DNA of 64,000 nt from Burkholderia glumae LMG 2196 = ATCC 33617 (lineage in GTDB: Bacteria; Pseudomonadota; Gammaproteobacteria; Burkholderiales; Burkholderiaceae). A model generated the notes under the pieces. That model did no database searches. It was not told the DNA's origin and was given only the letters and a program-made list of their open reading frames with translations. Below, piece after piece: positions 9,158-18,534 of this stretch (positions within the stretch are counted from its first letter, which is position 1; every line of letters starts with the position of its first letter). The stretch lies in assembly GCF_000960995.1 (NCBI RefSeq), contig NZ_CP009435.1, positions 124,001 to 188,000 on the forward strand. The letters are read 5' to 3'. Both the position numbers and the translations under genes were made by a program.

Positions 9158-10651
9158 CTAGGCCGCGTCGAACCCGCGGCGCTCGCCTTCCGCGGCGCGC
9201 CGCGGCACCGCGTCGAGATAGCGCGCGAGAAACGTGGCCAGCGCCGGATCACCGCAATTCGCGACGTTGAAGCGCGTCCAGGTGGACGGCGACTGCTGCG
9301 GCGAGAACAGGCTGCCCGGCGTCAGCAGAAAGCCGGCCTCGTGCGCCGCGGCGGCCAGCGCGTCGGCGTCGGCGCCGGTGTCGGCCCACAGGAACATGCC
9401 GGCCGCCGGCGTCGTGAAAAGGCGCAGGCCGACGCGCTCGAGCATCCTCGCGGTCTTGTCGCGCACGCCGTCGAGCCGCCCGCGCAGCCGCTCGACGTGG
9501 CGCCGGTAATGGCCGTCGGTCAGCACCTTGTACAGCACGCGCTCGTTGAGTTCGGGGGTGGCCATGCCGGCCAGCATCTTCTGATCCGTCAGCGCGTCGG
9601 CGACCTCGCGCGAGCAAGCGATGTAGCCCACCCGCAGGTTGGCCGCGAGCGTCTTGGAGAAGCTGCCGAGCAGGATCACGCGCTTCAACTGGTCGAGGCT
9701 CGCGAGCCGCGTGGCCGGATAGCGGGCCGGGCAGAGATCGCCGTAGATGTCGTCCTCGACCACCAGGAAATCGTAGGCCTCGGCGAGCCGCAGGATGCGG
9801 AACGCCTGGGCGGCCGACAGCGAGGTGCCGGTGGGGTTGTGCAGCACCGAGTTGATCACCAGCATCTTGGGCCGCCACTGCTGGACCAGCGCCTCGAGCG
9901 CGTCGAGATCGGGACCGTCGGGCGTGTACGGCATGCCGACCAGCCGCGCGCCCTGCGAGGCGAAACGCCCGAACATCTGGAACCAGGCCGGATCGCCGAC
10001 GATCACGGCATCGCCCGGGCGCACGTAGAGCCGCGCGATCAGGTCGATCGCATGCGTGACGCCGGACACCAGCACGATCTGCTCCGGAGTGGCGCCGACC
10101 TCGAACTCGGCGAGCCGCGTCTGCAGCTGCTGGCGCAGCGGCAGGAAGCCCTGCGCGCTGCCGAGCCCGAGCATCTGCGCGCCGGTCTGGCGGCCGAGCG
10201 CGCGCAGCGCGCTGGTGATCAATTCGCCGTCGAGCCAGCGCGCCGGCAGGTAGCCGAGCCCCGGCCCCTTTTCCGGGCTGACCGTGTGCAGCATGTTGCG
10301 CAGCAGCCAGACCACGTCGATCGGATTGTCGACCGGCATGGGCGGCGCCCCGCCGGCGCGCCGCGCGGCCTCGCCCGGCAGCGCCGCGGGGGTGCGCTCG
10401 CGCACGTAGAAGCCGGAGCCGCGCCGCGAATCGAGGTAGCCCTGCGCGACGAGCCGCTCGTAGGCCTCCACCACCGTGAAGCGCGAGACGTTCTTGTCCA
10501 CCGCGAGCTTGCGGATCGACGGCATGCGCATGCCGGGCCGGAACACCCGCTCGTCGATGCGCCGCCGCGCCCATTGCACGAGCTGGTCGACGAGGGTCAG
10601 CGTGGCCGTGTCGTGCGGCGCGGGAATCTGGTCGAGCGGAACGGTGGACAT
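9158..10651 (-). CDS. MocR-type regulator (GntR wHTH fused to aminotransferase-like domain)
   Basis: 497 residues. Residues about 20-90 form a GntR winged helix (RPGMRMPSIRKLAVDKNVSRFTV split over the DNA-binding helix, then GSGFYV). The rest is a class I aminotransferase fold with the PLP lysine in GSFSKTLAANLRVGY. MocR proteins usually sense PLP or an amine and control a neighbouring, often divergent, amino-acid gene set. Here the divergent unit begins at 10988 (VOC, EamA, aminotransferase, RidA, PhzF), the likely target. Confidence 0.9.
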   Translation of the reverse strand: MSTVPLDQIPAPHDTATLTLVDQLVQWARRRIDERVFRPGMRMPSIRKLAVDKNVSRFTVVEAYERLVAQGYLDSRRGSGFYVRERTPAALPGEAARRAGGAPPMPVDNPIDVVWLLRNMLHTVSPEKGPGLGYLPARWLDGELITSALRALGRQTGAQMLGLGSAQGFLPLRQQLQTRLAEFEVGATPEQIVLVSGVTHAIDLIARLYVRPGDAVIVGDPAWFQMFGRFASQGARLVGMPYTPDGPDLDALEALVQQWRPKMLVINSVLHNPTGTSLSAAQAFRILRLAEAYDFLVVEDDIYGDLCPARYPATRLASLDQLKRVILLGSFSKTLAANLRVGYIACSREVADALTDQKMLAGMATPELNERVLYKVLTDGHYRRHVERLRGRLDGVRDKTARMLERVGLRLFTTPAAGMFLWADTGADADALAAAAHEAGFLLTPGSLFSPQQSPSTWTRFNVANCGDPALATFLARYLDAVPRRAAEGERRGFDAA

Positions 10652-10987
10652 CGCGGCCCCTTGAGAACTGTACAGAAAGCTATCGAGTCGATTGTACCGT
10701 TACTGTTCCGGTCCGCGCGATTACAGTTTCCAGGCCGCCAAGATACGGGCGCGATGCCCGTGATCCCGCGCCGTGCCTGGCGGCCCGGACGGATACCCGC
10801 TACCCTCGCATGCTCCGTCCGCCCTCCGTGCGGCAGCCGCGGATCGATCCATCCCCGGTTTGCACCGACACGCCCGCCGGGTGCCCGCGCCTGCGCTGGC
10901 CCCGGATGGCGCCCGCCGCCCAGGCGGCGGGCAGGCGTGACGGCTGGCGCCTCCTTTCATCGCAACGATTTCACTGTTCGACCCAAG
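10652..10987. promoter_or_regulatory. divergent control region between MocR gene and amino-acid operon
   Basis: This 336-bp gap holds no gene I can support. Near the MocR start it contains an imperfect inverted repeat, ACTGTACA (10667-10674) and TGTACCGT (10693-10700), with a further CTGTTCC half-like site beyond. Spaced TGTAC half-sites next to a MocR gene are plausible operator sites (inference). The rest is GC-rich without clear promoter elements. Confidence 0.4.
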
Positions 10988-11707
10988 ATGACCGCACCCG
11001 CGCTGAAACTGGACCATCTCGTCGTCGCCGCGCGCACCCTCGACGAGGGCACCGCCCATGTCGCCGACGCGCTCGGCATCGAGCCCGCCGGCGGCGGCGC
11101 GCATCCGCTGATGCGCACGCACAACCGGCTGTTCGGCCTGTGGGGCGGCGCCTACCTCGAAGTGATCGCGATCGATCCCGAGGCGGGCGCGCCGGCCGGC
11201 ACGACGCCGCGGCCGCGCCTGTTCGCGCTCGATACGCCGGCGATGCGCGCGCGCCTCGAGCGCGGGCCGGCGCTGATCCACTGGGTGGCGCGCGTCGAGC
11301 CGCCGCGGCAGCTGGAGCGATGGCAGCGCCAATACCCGGCGCTGATCGCGCCCGTCGTGCGGATGCAGCGCGGCGACTGGCACTGGCGCCTGAGCGTGCC
11401 CGTCGACGGTTCGCTGCCGGGCGCGGCGGGCCTGGCCGGTGACGGCGTCGTGCCGTCGCTGATCCAGTGGGACAGCGCGCGCCATCCGTCCGATGCGCTG
11501 CCGCATGGCGACGTCGTGCTGCGCTCGCTCGCGGCGACGCATCCGCAAGCCGAAGCGCTGGCCGCGCCGCTGGAGCGGCTCGGCGTCGGCCATCTGATCT
11601 CGCTCGCCACCGCCACGGCCGGCGGCGGCGAGGCAGGCGAGGCCCAGGCGGCCGCCGCGCTGGTCGCCAGCTTCGATACCCCGCGCGGCCCGCGCACGCT
11701 GCGCTGA
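10988..11707 (+). CDS. VOC / glyoxalase-like domain protein
   Basis: 239 residues starting LKLDHLVVAARTLDEGTAHVADALG, the first strand-helix of the glyoxalase-like (PF13468-type) domain, with MRTHNRLFGLWGGAYLEVIAIDPEA as the conserved second half. A long overlapping frame starts far upstream on the same strand, but the ATG at 10988 begins the conserved domain. Substrate unknown. It is first gene of the unit divergent from the MocR regulator. Confidence 0.82.
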   Translation: MTAPALKLDHLVVAARTLDEGTAHVADALGIEPAGGGAHPLMRTHNRLFGLWGGAYLEVIAIDPEAGAPAGTTPRPRLFALDTPAMRARLERGPALIHWVARVEPPRQLERWQRQYPALIAPVVRMQRGDWHWRLSVPVDGSLPGAAGLAGDGVVPSLIQWDSARHPSDALPHGDVVLRSLAATHPQAEALAAPLERLGVGHLISLATATAGGGEAGEAQAAAALVASFDTPRGPRTLR

Positions 11708-11776
11708 GCCGCGCCCGCCCCGCCGCCCCCGTTGCCCCCGTTGCCAATGCCCCCCATCTTCAGGAGCCTCACCGAC

Positions 11777-12688
11777 ATGTCCGATTCGCGCGAAACCCGC
11801 GGCATGCTGCTCGGCCTGCTCGGCGTGATGACCTTCAGCCTCACGCTGCCGATGACGCGCGTCGTCGTCACCGAATTCCATCCGCTGCTCAACGGGCTCG
11901 GGCGCGCACTGGCGGCCGCGGTGCCGGCCGCGCTGCTGCTCTGGTGGCGCCGCGAGCGCTGGCCGACGCGCGCCCAGCTGAAGAGCCTGGCGGTGGTCTC
12001 GGCCGGCGTGATCGTCGCCTATCCGGTGTTCTCGGCCTGGTCGATGAAGACGGTGCCGGCCGCGCATGGCGCGGTCGTCAACGGGCTGCAGCCGCTGCTG
12101 GTGGCGCTCTACGCCGCCTGGCTGTCGCGCGAGCGGCCGTCGCGCGGCTTCTGGGCAAGCGCGCTCGCCGGCAGCGCGCTGGTGATCGTCTACGCACTGC
12201 GCGACGGCGGCGGCGCCGCGCGCGCGGGCGACCTGCTGATGCTGGTGGCGGTGGGCATCGGCGCGCTCGGCTATGCCGAAGGCGCGCGCCTGGCCCGGCA
12301 GATCGGCGGCTGGCAGGTGATCTGCTGGGCGCTGGTGGTATCGGCGCCGTTCCTGGTGCTGCCGGTGGGCTGGCTCGGCTGGCAGCATCACCTGACCCAC
12401 CCCGGCCCGGTGCGCCCGGCCGTCTGGCTCGCGTTCGGCTACGTCACGCTGTTCTCGCAACTGCTCGGCTTCTTCGCCTGGTACGCGGGCCTCGCGATGG
12501 GCGGCACCGCGCGCGTGGGCCAGGTGCAGCTGCTGCAGATCTTCTTCACGATCGCGTTCTCCGCGCTGCTGTTCGGGGAATCGGTCGCGCCGTCGACCTG
12601 GCTGTTCGCGGCCGCCGTGATCGCCACCGTCGTGCTGGGACGCCGCGCCGGCGTGCGCACCCTGCCGCAGCCCGCTCGCGCGGGCTGA
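11777..12688 (+). CDS. EamA/DMT-family transporter
   Basis: About 303 residues with ten hydrophobic segments in two EamA repeats (GMLLGLLGVMTFSLTLPMTR at the start; AFSALLFGESVAPSTWLFAAAVIATVV at the end). Members of the drug/metabolite transporter superfamily often export amino acids or their derivatives. I choose ATG 11777 because AGGAG lies 10 bases upstream; an in-frame ATG at 11732 lacks one. It sits between a VOC gene and an aminotransferase under probable MocR control, so amino-acid efflux is a reasonable guess. Confidence 0.85.
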   Translation: MSDSRETRGMLLGLLGVMTFSLTLPMTRVVVTEFHPLLNGLGRALAAAVPAALLLWWRRERWPTRAQLKSLAVVSAGVIVAYPVFSAWSMKTVPAAHGAVVNGLQPLLVALYAAWLSRERPSRGFWASALAGSALVIVYALRDGGGAARAGDLLMLVAVGIGALGYAEGARLARQIGGWQVICWALVVSAPFLVLPVGWLGWQHHLTHPGPVRPAVWLAFGYVTLFSQLLGFFAWYAGLAMGGTARVGQVQLLQIFFTIAFSALLFGESVAPSTWLFAAAVIATVVLGRRAGVRTLPQPARAG

Positions 12689-12752
12689 GCCCGCGAGCGA
12701 TAATTCACACCGGTTTCGATGAGTGTTTCGCCTGACCCACCGAGGAAACGAG

Positions 12753-13934
12753 ATGAACCCGAGCGACCTGCCCCAACCGAACTGGCTCCTGTCCGAGCGC
12801 GCCCGCAAGCTGACCAGCTCCGCGATCCGCGAGATCCTGAAGGTCACCGAGCGCCCGGAAGTCATTTCGTTCGCGGGCGGCCTGCCGGCGCCGGCCACCT
12901 TCCCGGCCGAACGCATGCGCGAGGCGGCCGAGCGCGTGCTGCGCGACGCGCCGGGCGCGGCGCTCCAATACAGCGCGACGGAGGGCTTCCTGCCGCTGCG
13001 CGAGTGGATCGCCGAGCGCTACCGCGTGCGCCTCACGCAGGTGCTCATCACCACCGGCTCGCAGCAGGCGCTCGACCTGCTCGGCAAGGTGCTGATCGAT
13101 CCGGGCAGCCGCGTGCTGGTGGAGACGCCCACCTACCTCGGCGCGCTGCAGTCGTTCTCGCTCTACGAGCCGGCCTACGTGCAGGTGCCGAGCGACGCGG
13201 CGGGGCTCGTACCCGAGGCGCTCGTGCCGGCGCTCACGCGCGAAGCGCGCCTGCTCTACGCGCAGCCGAATTTCCAGAACCCGACCGGGCGCCGCATGCC
13301 GGTGGCGCGCCGCGAGGCGCTCGCCGCGTTCGCGCGCGAGAGCGCGTTCCCGGTGATCGAGGACGACCCCTACGGCGCGCTCAACTACCGGGGCGAGCCG
13401 CTGCCGACCCTGCTGTCGATGGCGCCCGAGCACATCGTGCATCTCGGCACGTTCTCGAAGGTGCTGGCGCCGGGCCTGCGGATCGGCTACGTGATCGCCC
13501 CCGAGGCGCTGCACGCCAAGCTCGTGCAGGCCAAGCAGGCCACCGACCTGCACACGCCGTCGCTCACGCAGCGCATCGCCCACGAGGTACTCCGCGACGA
13601 CTTCCTCGACACGCACATCCCGGCCATCCGCACGCTCTATGCCGCACAATGCGAGGCGATGCTCGGCTCGCTCGCGCGCCACATGCCCGAAGGCGTGAGC
13701 TGGAACCGCCCCGAGGGCGGCATGTTCATCTGGGTGCAGCTGCCCAACGGGATCGACAGCATGGCGCTGCTCGAGGCCGCGATCGCGCAGCACGTGGCGT
13801 TCGTGCCCGGCGCGCCGTTCTTCGCCGACGAGGCGCAGGCCAGCACGCTGCGCCTGTCGTTCGTGACGGTGCCGCCCGAGCAGATCGAGCAGGGCGTCGC
13901 GCGCCTCGGCCAGCTGCTGCGCGAGCGCGTCTGA
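12753..13934 (+). CDS. PLP-dependent aminotransferase, 2-aminoadipate transaminase-like
   Basis: 393 residues, class I/II fold type I aminotransferase. The PLP lysine is in GTFSKVLAPGLRIGY, the cofactor-phosphate and substrate motifs are SFAGGLPAPATFP and YAQPNFQNPTGRRM, and VIEDDPYG carries the Asp that binds the pyridine nitrogen. It resembles LysN/2-aminoadipate and MocR-like aminotransferases without a DNA-binding domain. The start at 12753 follows GAGG. Product specificity cannot be read from sequence. Confidence 0.9.
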   Translation: MNPSDLPQPNWLLSERARKLTSSAIREILKVTERPEVISFAGGLPAPATFPAERMREAAERVLRDAPGAALQYSATEGFLPLREWIAERYRVRLTQVLITTGSQQALDLLGKVLIDPGSRVLVETPTYLGALQSFSLYEPAYVQVPSDAAGLVPEALVPALTREARLLYAQPNFQNPTGRRMPVARREALAAFARESAFPVIEDDPYGALNYRGEPLPTLLSMAPEHIVHLGTFSKVLAPGLRIGYVIAPEALHAKLVQAKQATDLHTPSLTQRIAHEVLRDDFLDTHIPAIRTLYAAQCEAMLGSLARHMPEGVSWNRPEGGMFIWVQLPNGIDSMALLEAAIAQHVAFVPGAPFFADEAQASTLRLSFVTVPPEQIEQGVARLGQLLRERV

Positions 13935-13998
13935 TGCGGCGCGCCGGGCCTCGCCCCGGCGCGCACCGATTGTTCCCTACCACGAGGAAATACCACTG

Positions 13999-14457
13999 AT
14001 GGCAAACGTCTACGACAAACTGAAGGCACTCGGCATCGAACTCCCGAGCGCGGGCGCACCGGCGGCGGCCTACGTGATGAGCGCGCAGAGCGGCAATACC
14101 GTCTACCTGTCCGGCCACATCGCGAAGCGGGACGGCAAGGTGTGGGTCGGCAAGCTCGGCGCCGATCTGTCCACCGACGACGGCAAGCTCGCGGCGCGCA
14201 ACGTCGCGATCGACCTGCTCGCCACGCTGCACACGCATACCGGCGACCTGAACAAGGTCAAGCGCATCGTCAAGCTGATGAGCCTCGTCAATTCGACGCT
14301 CGAGTTCACCGAGCAGCACCTCGTCACCAACGGCGCCTCCGAGCTGATCGCCGAGGTGTTCGGCGAGGCCGGCAAGCACGCGCGCTCGGCGTTCGGCGTC
14401 GCGCAGATCCCGCTTGGCGCCTGCGTCGAGATCGAGCTGATCGCGGAAGTCGAATGA
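13999..14457 (+). CDS. RidA/YjgF family protein
   Basis: 152 residues with the Rid fold: SGNTVYLSGHIAKRDGKVWVGKLG, ARNVAIDLLATLHTHTGDLNKVKRIVKLM, and the C-terminal KHARSAFGVAQIPLGACVEIE, where Arg of HARSA is the imine-binding arginine. RidA-type proteins hydrolyse reactive enamine/imine intermediates released by PLP enzymes, which fits its place just after an aminotransferase. It overlaps the PhzF gene by ATGA. Confidence 0.93.
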   Translation: MANVYDKLKALGIELPSAGAPAAAYVMSAQSGNTVYLSGHIAKRDGKVWVGKLGADLSTDDGKLAARNVAIDLLATLHTHTGDLNKVKRIVKLMSLVNSTLEFTEQHLVTNGASELIAEVFGEAGKHARSAFGVAQIPLGACVEIELIAEVE

Positions 14458-15338
14458 CGGCCCGGCGCGTTCGCTTCAAGCAGGTCGACGTCTTCACGGC
14501 GGTGCCGATGCGCGGCAATCCGCTCGCGGTGATCTTCGACGCGGACGGCCTGGCCGATGCCGACATGCAGGCGATCGCGCACTGGACGAACCTGTCGGAG
14601 ACGGTGTTCGTCTGCGAGCCGACCGATGCCGGCGCCGACTACCGGGTGCGGATCTTCACGCCGGGCGGCGAGCTGCCGTTCGCGGGCCATCCGACGCTCG
14701 GCACCGCCCACGCGGTGCGCGAGGCGGGGCTCGCGCCGCGCACGCCCGGGCGCCTGGTCCAGCAATGCGGCGCCGGACTCGTCGAGCTGCGCGAGGCGGA
14801 GCACGGCCGGCGCGCCTTCGCGGCGCCGGCCGCGCGCGTCACGCCGCTGCCCGAGGCCGCGTGGCCGGCCCTGGCCGCCGCGCTGCGCAGCCCGGCGGTG
14901 CGCTTCGAGGAAGCCCCGCCGTGCGGCGTCGACAACGGCGCGCCATGGCTGGTGGTGCGCCTGGCCACGGCCGCCGACTGCCTCGCGCTCGCGCCCGACG
15001 CCAAGGCGCTCGGCGCGCTCGTCGCATCGGTCGGCGCGCAAGGCCTGGCCGCCTATGCGCCGCATCCGGCGGGCGGCCCTGCCAGCTTCGAGGTGCGTTG
15101 CCTGATGACGGGCGAGCGGTTCGGCCTCGGCGAGGATCCCGTCACCGGCAGCGCCAACGCCGCCATCGCCGGCCTGCTCGCGCGCGGCGGCCGGCCGCCC
15201 GGGCACGGCTACACGGTGCGCCAGGGCACCGCGATCGGCCGCGACGGCCGCGTGTCGGTCGAATACGACGATACCGGGAAAATCTGGATTGGCGGCGATG
15301 CCGTCACTGTGGTGGACGGCACGTTCCTGCTGCCCTGA
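14454..15338 (+). CDS. PhzF-family isomerase/epimerase-like protein
   Basis: 294 residues starting KQVDVFTAVPMRGNPLAVI, the PhzF family signature, with the catalytic-type Glu in WTNLSETVF, the GGELPFAGHPTLGTAHA motif and the C-terminal GEDPVTGSANAAI. PhzF enzymes isomerise or epimerise small acids; no other phenazine genes are present, so the name gives fold not pathway. Start ATG 14454 overlaps the RidA stop (ATGA), so it is the last gene of this operon. Confidence 0.9.
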   Translation: MTARRVRFKQVDVFTAVPMRGNPLAVIFDADGLADADMQAIAHWTNLSETVFVCEPTDAGADYRVRIFTPGGELPFAGHPTLGTAHAVREAGLAPRTPGRLVQQCGAGLVELREAEHGRRAFAAPAARVTPLPEAAWPALAAALRSPAVRFEEAPPCGVDNGAPWLVVRLATAADCLALAPDAKALGALVASVGAQGLAAYAPHPAGGPASFEVRCLMTGERFGLGEDPVTGSANAAIAGLLARGGRPPGHGYTVRQGTAIGRDGRVSVEYDDTGKIWIGGDAVTVVDGTFLLP

Positions 15339-15895
15339 ACCACGCAGGGCGGGCATTTCGCAGCGCCCGCGCCCGCCTTCGCGGGGCCATCGGGCGACGG
15401 CTGTCGCGGCTTCGCGGGACAGGCCCCGCCAGCGCCGCAAGCCAAATGTCGCAGGCCGCGTCTCGGTTTTTGTCCTCGCTATCTAATTCCCTTTTCAACC
15501 AGTAATATCGGGACTCATCGGTCGCTGCCGCCGCCGGCGGCACGGTCGGATGATCCGTGGTACTGGCGTTCGGGGCGTCGCCGCAGACGCACGGCGCCGG
15601 ATCACGCGCACTCGCCGGACCATCCACCCGCGCCGGGGCCGGCGCCGGGTTCAACCGGAAGATCGACCGCCTGTCGCGCGTCGCGCACGGGCGGCGCTTC
15701 GATGAAGGAGTCGGATACCACACCCAACCCGCGAAGGTCGGGAGCGACACCATCGCGCGCGCGGCTGGAAGAGAGCCGGCCCGCCGCGCCCAGGGCGGCC
15801 CGCAGATGCGCTGCCGGTTCCACGCATGCCATCGCGAGCTGTCGTTGCCGTCGTGTCCAAACACGCATCCATGTCGAACAGCCGTTAGCCATCCG
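15339..15895. other. intergenic region, no gene recognised
   Basis: 557 bp between the PhzF gene and the GGDEF-EAL gene. The following gene's frame stays open back to 15557 but has no family resemblance before 15896. A lower-GC stretch near 15470-15515 is the best candidate for a promoter; I see no clear -35/-10 pair. Confidence 0.5.
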
Positions 15896-18265
15896 ATGAA
15901 TTCTCCCCGTCACCTCACCGCGCACGCGCGCCTGTCCCGTGGGCGGAAGACCCGCCGCCGCGCGCTGTTCGCGATCCCCCTGCTCGGGGTGATCGCGCTC
16001 GCGCTGCTGTGGGCGGTGATCGTCATGCGGCTGGCGGTCGAGAAGGACAGCGCCTATCGCGAGGCGGCCGCCTCCGCCGCGATTCTTTCCACCGCGCTCG
16101 AGCAGCATACCGTCAAGGCGATCCACCAGGTCGACCAGATCACGCGCTTCGTCAAATACGAGTTCGAGAAGTCGCCCGATCACTTCAACCTCGCGAGCAC
16201 GGTCGAAAAGGGCGTGGTGCCGAGCGACACGCTGATCCAGGTCTCGATCCTGGACGCCAAGGGACGTCTGGTCGCCAATACCAGCGAGCAGCACCCGAAG
16301 CCGCTCGATTTCTCGGACCGCGAGCATTTCCAGGTCCACGCGAGCCACAACGACGACGAGCTCTACATCAGCCGCCCGGTGCTCGGCCGCGTGTCGCGCC
16401 AGTGGACCCTGCAGATGACGCGCCGGCTCAACACGCCCGACGGCAAGTTCGCCGGCGTGGTGGTGGTGTCCGAGGATCCGAGCTACTTCACCAGCGATTT
16501 CTACAACAATGCGGCGATCGGCAAGGACGGCGTGATCGCGGTGATCTCCGACACCGGCGCGGTGCTGGCGCGCCGCACCGGCTCGTCGGCCAGCGCGGCG
16601 GGCGCGTTCTCGGCCAGCGGCGTCTACCCGATCGCCGAGCGCGTGTCGGGCACCTACGCGGATCCGATCGACGGCACCCAGCGCATCGTCTCATACCGGC
16701 ACCTGGACGGCTATCCGCTCGGCGTGCTGGTCGGACTCTCGCAGGCCGAGGAAATGTCCGACTACCACCATACGCGCAACATCTACCTGCTGATGACGAG
16801 CTTCATCACGCTCGCGATGCTGGCGTTCTTCGGCGTGGCCACCGGGCTGATCGGCAAGCTGCTCGGGCGTGAACGCGAGATGACGCACCTTGCCGAATAC
16901 GACCTGCTGACCGGCCTGGCGAACCGCTACACGACGCTGCGCGCGCTGCGCAACGAGGTGGCGCAGCCCTCCAGCCTCAAGCGGCTCGCGATCCTGTTCA
17001 TCGATCTCGACAACTTCAAGACCGTCAACGACACGCTCGGCCACAACGCCGGCGACATCGTGCTGCAGATGACGGCGGCCCGCCTGTCCGACGCCGTGGC
17101 CGACCAGGGCACGCTCGCGCGGATCGGCGGCGACGAATTCGTGGTGGTGGTCAAGGGCGACGGCGCCGAGGCCCGCGCGGTGCGGCTCGCCGAATCGGTG
17201 ATCCGCATGTTCGGCAAGCCGTTCGACGTGCGCGGCAGCACCTTCGTGCTGCACGCGAGCATCGGCATCGCGCTGCATTCGGTGGCCAACGAAAGCGAGA
17301 TCGACCTGCTCAAGAAAGCCGACCTGGCGATGTACAGCGCCAAGGACGCCGGCAAGAACTGCTACCAGTTCTACGCGCCGCACCTCTCGCATCGCGCCGA
17401 CCACCTGATGCGCTGGGAACAGCAACTGCGCGTGGCGCTGGCCGAGGGGAAGCTGTTCCTCGCCTACCAGCCGAAGATCGACCTGGCGCGGCGCTGCATC
17501 ACCGGCTTCGAGGCACTGGTGCGCTGGGACCATCCCGAGCACGGCGTGATCGCCGCCAGCGAGTTCATCTCGATCGCCGAATCGACCGGGTTGATCGTGC
17601 CGATCGGCGACTACGTGGTGCGCACCGCCTGCCAGCAGCTCGCGCGCTGGCAGGAGGAAGGCCACGACACGCTGACGCTGGCCGTCAACGTCTCGCCCGT
17701 GCAGTTCTGGCGCGGCGACCTGATCGAGACGATCTCGAACGCGCTCGGCGAGACCCGCATCGATGCGAGCCGGCTCGAGATCGAGATCACCGAGACCGCG
17801 ATGATGGAGTACCCCGATCTCGTCTCGGACAAGATCGTGGCGCTGAAGAAGCTCGGCATCCGCATCGCGCTCGACGATTTCGGCACCGGCTATTCGTCGC
17901 TGTCCTACCTGCACCGCTTCGCCGTCGATACGCTGAAGGTGGACCGCTCGTTCGTGCAGGCGATTCCGGCGGACCGCAGCGTGTGCGTGATGGTGTCGTC
18001 GATCGTGCATCTGGCGCGCGCGCTCGGGCTGACGGTGGTGGTCGAGGGCACCGAGACGGACGAGCAGGTCGACTGGCTCTCGGCGCTGGGACCGATCCAG
18101 GCGCAAGGCTTCCTGTTCTCGCGGCCGGTGCCGGCCGACGCGATTCCCGCCCTGCTCGCCCGCTTCGGCGTGTGCGGCGCGCCCGAGCCGCGCGCCATGG
18201 CCGAGACGCCGCCGCGCGCGCTCGGCGGTCGGACCGACGCGCCGGGCGAAGGCGGCAACGACTGA
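15896..18265 (+). CDS. membrane GGDEF-EAL cyclic-di-GMP protein with PDC sensor
   Basis: 789 residues. TM1 about 23-45; periplasmic PDC/dCache-like sensor about 50-295; TM2 about 297-322; GGDEF domain about 330-495 with intact GGDEF at 411-415; EAL domain about 505-765 with EAL at 539-541 and DDFGTGYSSLSYL downstream. Both active-site motifs are intact, so it could make and break cyclic-di-GMP. The inhibitory RxxD I-site is not evident at its usual place before GGDEF. The ligand of the sensor is unknown. A 14-bp repeat (GCGGCAAC/CACC...CTGA) surrounds its stop codon. Confidence 0.9.
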   Translation: MNSPRHLTAHARLSRGRKTRRRALFAIPLLGVIALALLWAVIVMRLAVEKDSAYREAAASAAILSTALEQHTVKAIHQVDQITRFVKYEFEKSPDHFNLASTVEKGVVPSDTLIQVSILDAKGRLVANTSEQHPKPLDFSDREHFQVHASHNDDELYISRPVLGRVSRQWTLQMTRRLNTPDGKFAGVVVVSEDPSYFTSDFYNNAAIGKDGVIAVISDTGAVLARRTGSSASAAGAFSASGVYPIAERVSGTYADPIDGTQRIVSYRHLDGYPLGVLVGLSQAEEMSDYHHTRNIYLLMTSFITLAMLAFFGVATGLIGKLLGREREMTHLAEYDLLTGLANRYTTLRALRNEVAQPSSLKRLAILFIDLDNFKTVNDTLGHNAGDIVLQMTAARLSDAVADQGTLARIGGDEFVVVVKGDGAEARAVRLAESVIRMFGKPFDVRGSTFVLHASIGIALHSVANESEIDLLKKADLAMYSAKDAGKNCYQFYAPHLSHRADHLMRWEQQLRVALAEGKLFLAYQPKIDLARRCITGFEALVRWDHPEHGVIAASEFISIAESTGLIVPIGDYVVRTACQQLARWQEEGHDTLTLAVNVSPVQFWRGDLIETISNALGETRIDASRLEIEITETAMMEYPDLVSDKIVALKKLGIRIALDDFGTGYSSLSYLHRFAVDTLKVDRSFVQAIPADRSVCVMVSSIVHLARALGLTVVVEGTETDEQVDWLSALGPIQAQGFLFSRPVPADAIPALLARFGVCGAPEPRAMAETPPRALGGRTDAPGEGGND

Positions 18266-18534
18266 GCGGCAACAACTGAGCGGCACCGGCTGAGCGGCAC
18301 CGGCGGCCGCCGCGCCCGATGCGGCCATCGCGCGACGATCGCGACGATCGCAGCAAGCGCAGCAAGCGAGGCGGCAGCAACCGCGCCCGCCGTGCGAAAC
18401 CCGCCACGCACGGCCGCGCGTCACGGCGACGTGACCCGGCGCGGGCCGGCCCCGGCACGGAGCCGGCCCGTGGCCAATCAAGGCGGAATCGACGCCGCGC
18501 TGGCCGGCGCACGTCGCTGAGAGCTCACAACAAT

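Noticed and set aside
7160..10987. Very long plus-strand open frame through 7160-11707
   Set aside because: It is the mirror of htpG and the MocR gene in GC-rich sequence; only the last part (10988-11707) has family resemblance.
18251..18303. 14-bp repeats as a CRISPR array
   Set aside because: Units are contiguous, degenerate and without spacers, and they overlap the end of a coding region.
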